NCBI GenBank assembly: GCA_011109175.1
Contig: RDEW01000010.1
Span: 877,426-941,425, forward strand
Origin: Dicyema japonicum
Lineage: Eukaryota; Dicyemida; Rhombozoa; Dicyemidae
DNA length: 64,000 nucleotides
Direction of reading: 5' to 3'
The position numbers and the translations under genes are program-made. The notes under the pieces were generated by a model that saw only the letters and a list, made by a program, of their open reading frames with translations, ran no database searches and had not been told where the DNA came from. Positions 53,265-64,000 of the stretch are shown one piece after another (position 1 is the stretch's first letter; the number at the start of each line of letters is the position of its first letter).

Positions 53265-53440
53265 TTCTGCTCCAAATACTGTGCAAGCTAACAACCTAAT
53301 GAAATATTACGCATCCATAAGTCACAAGGACTTCTCGAAATGGCATTCTTGTCACCTTCGAATTTAATGCCTAAACCAACTTCGTGGATCAATTTATTTA
53401 CGCATGCCGAGGTCACACAGGCTATAAGATCGATGCAATT
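53265..53440 (+). pseudogene. Family 2 LINE linker fragment
   Basis: The + strand reads FSAPNTVQANNLMKYYASIS then HKDFSKWHS, matching LNKLIKYYASISHKPFRKM of the copy at 34863. Only about 55 codons. Confidence 0.6.
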
Positions 53441-54947
53441 TTCATCCACATATTTTTCACTCTTACTTCCAGGGAAACAAACTCACACAATTCTTGGGAT
53501 ATGATCTTCAGGTTACGAACCCTTAGATTTAGTCTGTAGAACAAAGATGTACCCGTTCCTGCAACCGAGCCAGACTTCCATTTAATATCAAGAGAACAAT
53601 ATCCCTCAAGTTGAAAATTATCCTCACTTTTTAACTTCGTTTCATTAACAATTAATATATCAACGGGATTGGTGGATAGCATATGCACAATCTCAGAACG
53701 CCTTCTCTTTAAGGATCGGGCGTTTACCGCAATGATAGTAAGAACAGACTTCATACTTGTAGAACCTCTGCCTCTCCAAAAAAGAGGGCCAACAGGTTCC
53801 TGACGTCAAATCCTTTTTCGGCACAAATATAAACCAGTTTGTCAACAGCATTTATCAATTCCAAATCTGCAACTGGGCCTTCCACCAAATTAGGAGTACT
53901 GACAGTATTTCCTTTGTTCATGTAATTGAAAACAATGTTTGTATAGTCAGATGCTCTATTTGTATTTACGGTCGACACTTTCGCGTCCATTTAGGTCGAA
54001 AAATCACACTTTATGGAGCGTGTAGATTTCCCCTAAACACTTTCAACAGCCTCAGCTTTAACTCATTTAACTGGTCGAAACATTTTCTTAGTCTTGTCTT
54101 TTGTTCTTCTTTCTTCAAAGGCAGCCTTTGCTGAAGAACAACCACCATAACAAGCCAAATGACCAACTGTCCCGCAGTTAACGCATTTCCTTTCACTGTC
54201 CTTAGCCAAACAAGAGTTCAAATTGTGTTCTCCACCACAAATTAAGCACCTTTCCTTTTCCTTGCAGAAATTCGCAATGTGCCCAAATTTTTGACATCGA
54301 TAGCACCTAGTTACCGGTATTCTGTACCATTCAAAACGAACTTTCTGGAACCCAAACACCATCTCCAGTCTCACAAGCGACGTGTGTTTCGCTCTAGAAC
54401 AAGAAGAGTGCCCCCGTCCTTCAAGAAACGTTGGAAAGAGAAACCAGGTCGTAGAGTTTCTATAAAATAAAGATTCAAGTCATCATCTGAGACCCAAGAA
54501 GGGATTCCCTTCACAACAACAGTGGAAGGATATAGGAAGTGGTAAAAACATTTCCATCAATACCAAATGGCGCTCTCAAGCCAAAATCATCGACACAAGC
54601 GTCCATATCCTCTTTTGAGGCAAATTCAAGCGTAAATATGCTTGATTTCCTTAATGTAATTTGTGCCTTATTGGCAGTCGCTGAGTTCGATAGTATGTTA
54701 AAACGTTTAATCCGTCCCAAAGCCATGTTTTTAATTTCCAGATTCACTAGAAGAGAATCATAAGCTAAGTTGGACGAAACAGCTTGTCCTGATACAACAA
54801 TGTCATATAGTTGAAGGTGGGTATTTCAATCCCCTTCTTTGATTTAGACTTCACTGTCGGTTTACCTTCATTAGCCAGTTTTCCTTTCTTGGTCGTTGAC
54901 TCTTTCCCAACTTTCCTTTTGTTGAAATTTTGACACACATAACGCAA
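53440..54947 (-). pseudogene. Family 3 LINE: ORF1 (gag-like, three zinc knuckles) and start of endonuclease
   Basis: ORF1 runs on the minus strand from 54947. A basic N-terminus (KKGKLANEGKPTVKSKSKK) precedes an RRM-like region (NSATANKAQITLRKSSIFTL, 54511-54747). Three knuckles follow at 54090-54300: CYRCQKFGHIANFC, CLICGGEHNLNSC and CVNCGTVGHLACYGGC. ORF2 starts next to the end of ORF1 (53754): LTIIAVNARSLKRRRSEIVH, VDILIVNETKLKSEDNF, AGTGTSLFYR. The copy stops at 53440 against a family 2 fragment. Gag-like ORF1 plus APE endonuclease is the plan of Jockey/I-group LINEs. Confidence 0.78.
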
Positions 54948-56868
54948 TTATTATCCAATATCCAAACCAAAGATAGATAGTAATAATAATGTGCAAATAA
55001 AAAAAAGCAAATTACGAGAATGAAAATGAATTAAAACAAAGTTATGGAATATTTATCTATCAGTCCGCCGGTTGGCCTGGACTGTTCATCTGGGTACTCC
55101 TCTTCCTTGATATCCATCCAATTACTTGTCTAGTTAGTTAAGCATCCTAATTTATTTCCTGAACGTTGCAGGTACAAAAATGAACAAGAAGGTTTTCAAG
55201 CTTACAAACAACTTTCTTGTACATAAAAGTGCTTGAAGCGCCTTCTTCCTTCTTCGTCTAATGTCCTCCATGAAGGAACCTTTCCCGTCGATTACTATCC
55301 CGAGGTAGCGCAGTGAATTTATTTTAGGAATGTCAAGTGAGTAAAGCTGCGTATGATGCCTCCTTAGGCGACTGATTCTTAAATAGGTGGACTTCTCAGT
55401 GGACAGTTTCATCCCTCTCTTGGTGCACCAGTCCTGTACTTGTTCAATGAATGACTTGATTTTTTTCAGAGAGAGTTGATTTCCCGGATGTATCCGTGAT
55501 CAGAATATCATCAGCGTATATCAATAATCTGGTGTTCGTATCCGGTGGAGTTAGGAAGTCTGACAAGAATATGTTGAACAGAAGTGGGCTCAAGACAGAA
55601 CCCTGTGGAACTCCCCTCTTCAGTATGATATCTTTTGACATATTTGCTCCAACACGTACTTGGGAAGTCCGTCATGTTAGGAAGTCCTTTATCCACATGA
55701 AAAGTTTCTTTTGAATATCAGCAGCTGCTAGCCTTGATAGGAGGGCTTCGTGCCACACGCTATCAAAAGCCTTGGACAGATCCAAACATACCAGGTTGAC
55801 TAGTCTTTTGAATTCCAGGCCTCTCAATACCATTGAATGCATCTGGTAGATGCAGTCCGTGCATGATTTTCAATCCATGCAGGTCTGAAGCCACATTGTT
55901 CTGCGAGGAGGAAACCACTTTCTTCTATGTGGTCGTTAAGCCTTCTGAAGATAATTCGTTTGATAATCTTGGAGATCGAGCAGATGAGGCTTATCGGCCT
56001 ATAGCTGAGTGGGTCCCTCCTCGATTTTCCCGGTTTCAGAATCATTCTGACTATAGAAGATTTCCAGCGTTTTGGGACATGGCCATAATGAATGCTTGCA
56101 TTGAATAAATTCTTTAGTATAGGAAATAGATCCTCTGGGCCTTCCTTGAACAATCTCATTCTTAGATGGTCATGTCCAGGAGCATTAGCCTTGCTTGTCA
56201 TGATTGCAGTCATGACGTCTTCCGTAGTTATATTCATTTCAGTATCTTTGAGATCGTCCAAAGAGTAAATTAAAATTTCACGTGAAGAATCTAACATCTC
56301 CCTTGGAATCAGCTCCATCGGGTTGACCCCCTGAATGCGGCCTAGTTGCTTCTTAAAGATATCTGGGGAACATAGTCCACCTTTTGCCTTGGTCAAGGAG
56401 ATTTTATGTCATTCCTTTTCTGGCCAGTTATTCTTTTGTAGAACTTCTAGAACGAGGGGTTTTTGGTATTTAGTTTGCTTGCCTCTACCCTCAAACATTG
56501 TTCTTGAGACAGTCTTGTTTCCTCTTCAATGGCTTTTTTGGTTATCTTCAATTGTCCGGTCAATGCAATCCAGTCTATCCAGTGCACACATCTTCTGAGT
56601 TTGGTCCTCAGGCGATTCCTTTCATTGATCAAAGATAATGTGGAACGAGAAAGACTGATGCTCTTTTCATGATTGGTATTTGAGGATCTCCTCCTTGCGT
56701 AAAGCATTAAGTATGTCTCCATCATGATGGAGAGTTCATTGTCTGTGATGTCGACTTCACTTCGGGAGTAATTTTTATCCTTCCAGTCTTTTTAGGTTTC
56801 TTGATATGTACCTTCTGTAGTGTTCCCAGTTTACTCTTGTTAGGTCGTAACCTGTAAACACAGATTCC

Positions 56869-57078
56869 ATGGACTCTGGAGCTAGGTTCAATAATATCTC
56901 TTTGGGTATATGGTCGCTCCCGATGTCCCACATGATCATCGGCTTCTATACAAAAGTGTAGAGCAGTGGTGACATGGACTCTGGAGCTAGGTTCAATAAC
57001 ATCTCTTGGGGTATATGGTCACTCCCGATGTCCCACATGATCATCGGCTTCTCTACATAAGTGTAGAGCAGTGGTGAC
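56869..57078. repeat. 105-bp tandem duplication inside the family 3 endonuclease
   Basis: Unit 56869-56973 (ATGGACTCTGGAGCTAGGTT...) is repeated at 56974-57078 with a few changes. It duplicates the WDIGSDHIPQE coding stretch. There is no N here, unlike the neighbouring duplication. Confidence 0.85.
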
Positions 57079-57151
57079 ACCAGGAACACCCCAAGCATGT
57101 CTCCCCCATAGTGCGAGTAATGATTCGGTTTCTCCGATGTCAAAATCTCAA

Positions 57152-57570
57152 AGCCAGTCTTATCACTCAATTTTCTTAATCTGATTCCATCATCGTTAGT
57201 TCCGAGGCACCCATATTTAATGTTCTTGCCATTTAGATCACCCACTAGGATAGACATATCGTTTCTTGTCAAGAATTCTTCAATTTCCGTAGAGCACTTT
57301 CTAAGGTCTTTTGAATACATTCCACTGACGTGTATTCAACGGCCACAGCATCTCACCTCGACGGANAGCCAGTCTTATCACTCAATTTTTTTAATCTGAT
57401 TCAGTTCCGAGGCACCCATATTTAATGTTCTTGCCATTTAGATCACCCACTAGGATAGACATATCGTTTCTTGTAAAGAATTCTTCAATTTCTGTGGAGC
57501 ACTTTCTAAGGTCTTTTGAATACATTCCACCGACGTGTATTCAACGGCCACAGCATCTCACCTCGATGGA
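57152..57570. repeat. ~210-bp near-identical direct repeat around a single N (57366)
   Basis: 57152-57365 (214 bp) and 57367-57570 (204 bp) match except for a 10-bp gap (CATCATCGTT) and a few substitutions. The N lies at the junction, and the duplication makes the LINE endonuclease discontinuous. Confidence 0.9.
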
Positions 57571-58860
57571 AACAAATTCACAGTGTGTATTCATAATAAT
57601 TTTTGGCTCACGTATCTGTAGAACATCACTGTAGAACAATGTGGTTCCAGTTCCAGCTTCTGCACCTTCGACCCATGGAATTTCTATAGAATTGTATCCC
57701 TGTAGCATTGTGGTGTTGGTCTTTTTCACCTTGGTCTCGTTGACCACCAGGATGTCAATCTTGGTGGACGATAGTAGTAGTGCCAGGTCATGACGCCTCT
57801 TCTTTAGGAATCGGGCGTTCACCAGCACTATCTTCAAGTTTCTTTTCAATTTTCTTGTTGGTGGCCCGGGCTCTCCATGGCCAGGTCCACCATACTGCGT
57901 AAATCCACCCCGAGTATGCTGCTTAGCTCCTTCAGTCTTGATATTATTTCCTTTAGTTCTTTTGTAATACTCCCTGATAACTTTTCCTTCGGTAGCCAGG
58001 CCGACTCTCGTGGAAGAGGTGCAGCTTCGTACTTGTTAGTTCTTGCGCCAATTACCCTTTTTTGGGCTGGCAGTTCCAATTTCTTGATTATAATATCCGT
58101 CTGTTTTGGTTCCCTGTTGTCGATTCGGGAGTTTAACTTTCGTCTGGCCTCCATGAATACAGGGCATCCTTCGTATCTTGCGCCGTGTTTTGTTGACCCG
58201 CAGTTAACACATTTTCGTTCAAGAGTCGGATCCGCATCACACTTGGTGGTGTCGTGTTCTCCCGCGCAACGGAAGCATTTTTTCTTTCCCGTGCACTGGT
58301 ATTTGCTGACAGCTGTAGCAGATTGGTGGTCATTTTCGCATCCATTCACAAGAAATCTTGTTCGTCCTGATGTAGAAGCCACATCGTATTAGTGATGTAG
58401 CCTCCGACTTCATATTGCTTGTGGCCTTCTCCAATGGCATGGCCTGCGATTCTCTGGTCATTCGGGTAACCTTCATGACTGAGTGAGCTATCTCCTGAAG
58501 GTAGTCCAAGAGTTCATCCTCTTTCACCCAAAAGAAGAGGTTCTTGAGGGCAATCTCAGACGGTTTTGTTGAGATCGTCTTAAAATTGTGATTGTCATTA
58601 CCAAAGGGGCAGGTTTCATTCACAGCTTCTATAAAGGTGGCCACATTGGAGTTATCAAGGAAATCAAGTCGGAAGGAGCCCGGTCCTCTGTGGCTCATCC
58701 TCATAGATCCGTATTGGTCATAGTATTGTAAAACGTTTGCGATTTTAATCGCATTCATAGTAGAATTCACTGTGATTAATATAGTCTTGTTCTCTAAATG
58801 ATCAGCTTTCACTAGTTCATTTGTAGATTTAGACATTTCCTTGGGATCGTGTTTTGTAAT

Positions 58861-60136
58861 GACATTCGCTGGTTTAGCAGGTTTTTCCTTATGCGGCGTC
58901 TTGTTCTCTAAAAAGAATGATTCAGCTGTAGCACTTCACGTAGGACGAGAAGAGCTACAGCTTTTTCACTGTTGTGGTTTTTATTACAGTTTTTGCAGAT
59001 CTCTTTGTGTTAGCTTTTTCAACCATAAAAATTGATTTTTTTTTAAATTACAAATAATCAAAAATCGATTATTCAAAGGTTTTCGATAAAGATATAACAG
59101 AGTCTATGTTTAGGAAGCTCTTATACATTCAAAGACGCCGACAAGTACTTGGTGAGCAATTGGCCCTGGACCCTGTTGAAGATATGTATCGGTTTCTATA
59201 TTTAATTCACCGTCTCTTGACCCTAATATTTCTAATTTTTTTTCACTCAAAAAACCCTCCACGTCTTCCAGATAAAAAATTGGCCAGCTATAACTTCAAG
59301 TTAGGGCGAGTTGGATGATATATTGTCTTAGTTCTGCCACGTGGTGTGACATATCTTGAGAAGAATAAATAATGTGTTGAGAATTTATATTAGTTCTTTT
59401 GACTTCTATGATTTTTTCTTGCACCTAGCTTCCCAAGGTTCTGAATTTTTAACAGCAAATTTCAACATGTGTTTACGTTAAATGCTATAACTTGTCTAAA
59501 AAAAGTTCCTTCTTTCTCATACGCCGATGTTATCATCCATGCTACCAGGGATAGAGAATATCGAATGGACACTGATTATAAAAGAAATTCTGGACCCACT
59601 GGCTTGACTAATTCTCGCAAAGTCCTTTCCAATCATTTGCAAGTAGCACTACAGTATCACAGCTAGAATTCTTTAACCGACAAATATATTATGGTCAATG
59701 TTATCTTTCGTTAATCCTCGCATAAAATAACCATAATACAAAAAGCAGCAAACTAAGTCATTGACCTAATTTCGAGTATATGTATCTTGAAGCAATATTG
59801 CTCTAATGACAGCCAACCTAACATGAACCTCCTCTATATAATACTTCTTAGATACTTTTAAAACTAATTAAACATGAGCTGACGACGTCGCCATCCATGC
59901 TGGATTGAGCAACCTATTGCCAGTCTTTATTAATTTGTTAGCTAAGCACTATTTTTCAATTTAATTACGTAATTCCGTCGTGATAGCTGTTATCAAGTTC
60001 TCATGAAGTTCTACGCACGAACACAGTCCATTTTTCCAAAATGATTTCTCGTTACCTTAAAGTCTATGTAAAGATGATAGCTCATAAAATAATTCTCCTG
60101 TGAAAGAAAGCGAAACAAATTGTTAATTCGCTGGCC
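58861..60136. other. Unassigned; two short open frames
   Basis: Frames at 59106-59318 (begins MFRKLLYIQRRRQVLGEQLA) and 59469-59666 (contains SYADVIIHATRDREYRMD) look coding in composition, and several 20-40 nt GT-AG intervals between them have the size of host introns. I could not assemble a recognisable protein, so they are not called as a gene. Confidence 0.3.
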
Positions 60137-60144
60137 TATATAAA
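60137..60144 (+). promoter_or_regulatory. TATA box of the SLC17-like gene
   Basis: TATATAAA starts 33 nt before the ATG at 60170, within less AT-rich DNA (GGCC before, ACACACATTACGGCG after) than the other candidates, so it is the most convincing. Confidence 0.6.
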
Positions 60145-60169
60145 CACACATTACGGCGTTCATATCATA

Positions 60170-61747
60170 ATGCTAAATTTTGTTAAAAAGAGTATTAACC
60201 AGTTAGAAAATTTGAAAGGGACTTTATTCACAACACTAACTGGATTCGTATGTATTTTAATAATGGAGGCTCAAAGACACTGCTTCAGCATAACCTTGGC
60301 CGTTATTTTGAATGTTGATTCAACAAATCCTCACAATGTATTAAATCAGGTCATTTGGAATAGAAAGATATTATTTTTTCAAATTTGGAGAGGGGAGGTG
60401 TTCTAATGACTTTCTACATAGGATACAGCCTCTCTCAACTGATCGGTCCCTTCCTGTCTTACACATACGGACCAAAATTCATGATTCTAATAATGACTAT
60501 ACAATCTACGTTGATTTTTGTTATACTTCCATCAGCCTTGAAAAGGTCCACCTATGCAGTTGGATTCGCTAGATTTATTATGGGAGTTATTCAGGTTCAA
60601 TGCTGTCTGAAAAACATATAGGGTGGAATTCTGCCTTCTCTATGTTTGTTGATTCAAAATTGGACTCCACCAGCGAAAAAAAACAAAATAATAAAATTAG
60701 TATCGTCAGGTTTTCTGTCTGATAATGATTAGGCTCATACTTTGGAATATTTCTTAGTTACATAGCAGTGGCAAGCAATTCATATAAAAATGGACCATTG
60801 GAACTGCCATTTAACATTTTTAGCAATTTTGTCATTTTTATCGTCATCTTAGGTGCCCTTGAGGTGATCTCCTGTATCTTACTAATGATATTCATAACGG
60901 ATTTTCCAATCGACAACAAATGGATCTCAGTCAATGAAAAGGAACGCTTGAATAGAGAAGTAGAAGAATTAAAAATTTACAATGTATGATCAATCTAGTT
61001 ACCTTTAGTTACTGGATATACCAGTCAAGAAGATTTTTACCAAAGTACCAATTTTAGCAGTGGCTGGTGTTCAAATCTGCGGATGTTTAAGTTTGGCGCT
61101 TATTTGTACATATATTCCATTCTTGATTGATGGTCTTTACCATAAAACAGTCAAAAATGTTGATTATGTCTTTATTTTAGCAAATTCCGTTTTCCATCTT
61201 TCCCATCTTTATATGTTTTGGGGATATCATTGGAACTCCTTTTTGCGATTTACTCGTAAAAAAGAAAATCTTGAAAAAGCTGATTGCTGTTAAATTGTTC
61301 GCCATAATCGGTTGAGATCAATTTTTTCAAATAGGTCTCATACCTACAGGATTGTCCTTACTTTTCGCTTCATTGACATCCAACGCAATTTTAGGGGGAT
61401 TCTCTATCATAATAGCTTGTTTTTGTACTGGAATATGTAGTTCAATTACATTCTCAAACATTGAAGATATCGGCAGACATCACAGTGAGTACATTGCGGG
61501 AGTTGTGAACAGCTTTGGATCACTATTGAGTGCATTTTTAATATTAATCACTTCAATTATAGTCACAAACACAGTAATTTGAATTTTAGAGTTTTAGACT
61601 TATTCTATCCAATGGTTGTACACCTTCGTACTTTTGGTTTGCCTACAGTTTACTTGCAGTGTGATCTTCGTTTTCTTCGCTCGTTGCTCTCCGATAACCA
61701 TTAAACGACCATCACCAACTTACAATCCAATTTTAGTTAATTCATAA
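60170..61747 (+). CDS. SLC17/sialin-like MFS anion transporter, seven ultrashort introns
   Basis: Membrane transporter of the SLC17 family (sialin, vesicular glutamate and Na/phosphate transporters). Start at 60170: a first membrane helix TLFTTLTGFVCILIMEAQRH then CFSITLAVILNV (the N-S-VAIV position). MTFYIGYSLSQLIGPFLSYT is the SFFYGY..TQIPGG helix; GFARFIMGVIQGGILPSL and NWTPPAKKNK match the R.I.G.GEG..FPA and WAPP.ERSK motifs. Later LTVPILA-type, SLLFASLTSNAILGG, DIGRHHSEYIAGVVNSFGSL (NxxDIAPxYAGxxxGxxN) and a final helix pair to stop at 61747. Introns: 60368-60390 (AT-AG, or 60350-60390 GT-AG), 60595-60621, 60710-60732, 60984-61008, 61159-61180, 61311-61334, 61574-61597 (22-27 nt). Spliced length 469 residues, near the family norm. 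Substrate not predictable. Confidence 0.88.
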
Positions 61748-61792
61748 TCATAAACTTTTTTATTGTTTTTTTAACGTGAAAAAATTATTAAC

Positions 61793-61798
61793 AATAAA
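61793..61798 (+). promoter_or_regulatory. Polyadenylation signal of the SLC17-like gene
   Basis: AATAAA 46 nt after the stop codon. Confidence 0.5.
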
Positions 61799-62459
61799 AT
61801 GTTATTTATTGTCGTATGTCATAAGAAACCGAGGCGTTGATACTGTCCGATTTGATAAGACAAATTTATCATTTGAAAACATTAACAACCACTAGGTTTT
61901 GACTCAAGATAAACAAAATAGAGAGAAGTTAAATCCCCAAGGAAAATAGAAAAGTAAAATCCCGGAGTAAAGTAGAGATGTTAAATCCCCAAGGTAACCG
62001 AGATATAAGGTTACTTTATGGCAAATTCGGATAGATTAATAGATAATTTTATTAACATAACAAACTCGTTGCTAATTAAAAACTAATTAAAAAGGGAGAA
62101 GCCGACGAGTTTGTCCTGGTTGATGGGGTTTGGTATAACGACCATATGTCTCCTTTGAAATATTGACCCATTGCATCCAACAAGAATTATTTTTTTAAGT
62201 GGTGCAATATTTCCTCAATGGATCTTGCACGTCTCTCATCACTAGGCGGTAATTTAGACTTTAAATCAAGTCCATATGGCAGTTTAATAACATATCTCTC
62301 GATTTATCGAGAAGCTCTACAAGAGTACTTCTCTCACCACTTTCAAACCATCCTTAGAAGCCATAAATTAAGAATGGTTCTATACAGGCTGTATACACAT
62401 AAAGAAATGTTTCCGGACTCAATTAAAAATGTAGAAGCGATTTTAACATCGCCGTAGCT
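61799..62459. other. Unassigned
   Basis: Contains a short imperfect array of AGTTAAATCCCCAAGG-type units (61928-61995, three units) and a 79-codon frame (62218-62457, MDLARLSSLGGNLDFKSSPY) without recognisable domain. Confidence 0.35.
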
Positions 62460-62710
62460 TTTTTCCTTTTTTTTGATATAATTAATGAAGGAACCCTTCG
62501 AGTTCACACAATCACCAAGATATTGTTACTGTTCCATGAATTTGATCGCTCCAGTTTTAATACAAATCTTTGATTTATTCTTGTAATTCACAATCCATGA
62601 AGTAATACACTTTTCAGAGATAAGGATAAACCTTTATCTCGGCACCAACATATAATTCTTTCGATATGTATCGGAACACATTTCCAGGAAATTGATCTAT
62701 TAATACTAAG

Positions 62711-63280
62711 ATCGAGCAAAAGAATATCATCGGCATAAATTAGCATTTTCGAATTTAGGTGTTCAATCTTCGGGATGTCACACATAACGCAATTGAATAA
62801 GAGGGGACTTAAGACAGACGCTTATGGAACCCCTTTTTTAACAAATATTTCTTCGATATATGATCTCCAACACGTATAAAAGATTCCCTACCAGAAAGAA
62901 AATCCTTCATCCACACTAGTGCCTTTCTCCCAACATTAAAATTTGACAAAGTTTTCAACAACCCAGCATGCCAAACGCTATCAAAACCTTTGATNATCGA
63001 GCAAAAGAATATCATCGGCATAAATTAGCATTTTCGAATTTAGGTGTTCAATCTTCGGGATGTCACACATAACGCAATTGAATAAGAGGAAACTTAAGAC
63101 AGACCCTTATGGAACCCCTTTTTTAACAAATATTTCTTCGATATATGATCTCCAACACGTATAAAAGATTCCATACCAGAAAGAAAATCCTTCATCCACA
63201 CTAGTGCCTTTCTCCCAACATTAAAATTTGACAAAGTTTTCAACAACCCAGCATGCCAAACGCTATCAAAAGCCTTTGAT
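62711..63280. repeat. ~284-bp near-identical direct repeat around a single N (62995)
   Basis: 62711-62994 and 62996-63280 both run from ATCGAGCAAAAGAATATCATC to CAAA(G)CCTTTGAT and differ by only a handful of bases. Confidence 0.9.
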
Positions 63281-63374
63281 ATGTCTAGACATAAGACATT
63301 CTCTATTCTTCTTAGCAACACATATAAAATTTGATAATATTGAGAAACAATCTCCAGTCCATCTAGTGGGGCGA

Positions 63375-63690
63375 AAACCTCACTTTTCATCGAAAGAAAA
63401 TTGTTGTCTTCAACGTATTTTCATAATCTGTTGAAAATGATTTTTTCCATAATTTTCGATATACTGCATATTAGGCTTATTAGCCTATAGTTCTCTGGAT
63501 TTGAACTAGCATTTCCCTCCTTCGGGATCATCCGCGAAAACCTCACCTTTCATCGAAAGAAAATTGTTGTCTTCAACGTATTTTGATAATTTGTTGAAAA
63601 TGATTTTTTCCATAATTTTCGATATACTGCATATTAGTCTTATTGGCCTATAGCTCTCTCGATTTGAACTAGCTTTTCCCTTCTTCGAAA
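63375..63690. repeat. ~160-bp tandem duplication in the family 3 RT
   Basis: 63375-63530 (CGAAAACCTCACTTTTCATC...) is repeated at 63536-63690 (CGAAAACCTCACCTTTCATC...), each ending in TTTGAACTAGC(A/T)TTTCCC. No N separates them. Confidence 0.75.
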
Positions 63691-64000
63691 TCATCCGTAC
63701 AAAAAACTTCTTCCAAGTAGAAGAAACATGTCCAGAACACCACGAAGAATTAAATAAAGCCCATAACGTTTTCAATAATGGTATTCCAGCATTTTTGAAG
63801 ATTGTCAGGGGGATAAAATCCCAACCAGGAGCTTTATTTTTGCATCCATTACTAGCAAGAATTATTTCCTCTATAGTAATCGTCCCACACAAAGGCCCCT
63901 CCACAAGCGGGGATGGCTCCTCCTCAAGAAAACTAGTATGTATGCCTCGGGGAATAATTAACAGAGGATCCAATTCTTGTACCTCTGCGAGCTGTTGTCT

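Larger units (their letters stand above)
55140..58836 (-). mobile_element. Family 3 LINE, near-complete ORF1 and ORF2, 3'-truncated
   Basis: ORF1: 58330-58836 (MSKSTNELVKADHLENKT...FWVKEDELLDYLQEIAH) and 57846-58382 with CFRCAGEHDTTKC and CVNCGSTKHGARYEGC. ORF2 overlaps its end at 57849: LKIVLVNARFLKKRRHDLAL, KIDILVVNETKVKK, AGTGTTLFYSD; then SILVGDLNGKNIKYG, NHYSHYGGDMLGVFLVSP, WDIGSDHIPQEM (56946-57320). RT: NAPGHDHLRMRLFKEGPEDL, SYRPISLICSISKI (55824-56396), GVPQGSVLSPLLFNIFLSD and LIYADDILITD (55444-55641), YLGIVIDGKGSFMEDIRRRR and LLCTRKLF (55152-55412). It is cut at 55140. Two segmental duplications lie in the endonuclease. Confidence 0.85.
62460..64000 (-). pseudogene. Family 3 LINE RT region, running off the window
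   Basis: The minus strand from the window edge reads DPLLIIPRGIHTSFLEEEPS, NKAPGWDFIPLTIFKNAGIP, SYRPIRLICSISKIMEKIIF (63506-63973), CLDISKAFDSVWHAGLLKTL (63094-63390), KMLIYADDILLLDLSINRS (62588-62785) and YLGDCVNSKGSFINYIKKK (about 62480). Order and motifs match the family 3 RT at 55140-56396. Segments are duplicated twice (around N at 62995 and at 63375-63690), so the RT cannot be read through. Confidence 0.8.

Noticed and set aside
61928-61995. CRISPR-like or satellite array (AGTTAAATCCCCAAGG-type units)
   Set aside because: Only about three imperfect short units without spacers, in a eukaryotic context.
1-64000. Prokaryotic operons, phage or plasmid content
   Set aside because: No ribosome-binding sites, operons or bacterial genes; introns, pol III boxes and eukaryotic transposons throughout.

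Overview
This window is animal nuclear DNA, AT-rich and crowded with decaying transposable elements. The best fit is a dicyemid mesozoan or a close relative. The evidence is: host genes interrupted by 21-31 nt GT-AG introns (a size known from dicyemids), an Ig-domain type I membrane protein, a fast-evolving but recognisably animal-like 28S rRNA segment, and a eukaryotic tRNA-Ser. The organism is inferred, not proven.

Five host protein genes were recovered by splicing very short introns: an Ig-domain receptor-like protein (11784-13696, +), a RagC/D-type GTPase (22449-23643, +), delta-aminolevulinic acid dehydratase (37391-38595, -), the minor-spliceosome RRM/zinc-knuckle protein ZCRB1 (52690-53169, -) and an SLC17/sialin-like MFS transporter (60170-61747, +). 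A tRNA-Ser(CGA) lies at 17889-17969. About 1.3 kb of 28S rRNA (28115-30420, -) is split by a hAT transposon with a perfect 8-bp target duplication. The genes share no pathway; they are islands among repeats. ZCRB1 and SLC17 read cleanly; RagC-like, ALAD and the Ig gene carry apparent single-base indels.

The rest is mobile DNA. Family 1 is an RTE-like LINE (APE endonuclease plus RT in one ORF) with two essentially full-length copies (18303-21367 - and 42393-45393 +) and about nine fragments. Family 2 is a CR1/Jockey-like LINE whose ORF starts after a 2A-like motif (copies at 1590, 14687, 18222/21368, 25655, 33975, 34863, 39560, 53265). Family 3 is a Jockey/I-like LINE with a CCHC gag-like ORF1 (copies at 40609/45404, 53440, 55140, 62460). 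There are also remnants of a restriction-like-endonuclease LINE (930-1260 -, 30755-31335 +), hAT, pogo/Tigger and IS630-like DNA transposons, hAT-like non-autonomous elements with TAGGGCAA ends, a tRNA-derived SINE whose 3' tail matches the RTE LINE tail, and an unnamed dispersed repeat of about 200 bp.

Insertions are deeply nested. RTE elements sit inside family 2 and family 3 LINEs with recognisable target duplications, a hAT-like element sits inside another hAT-like element, and a SINE sits inside a hAT-like element. Three single-N gaps (50800, 57366, 62995) each separate two near-identical segments of about 200-285 bp and look like unmerged contig ends.
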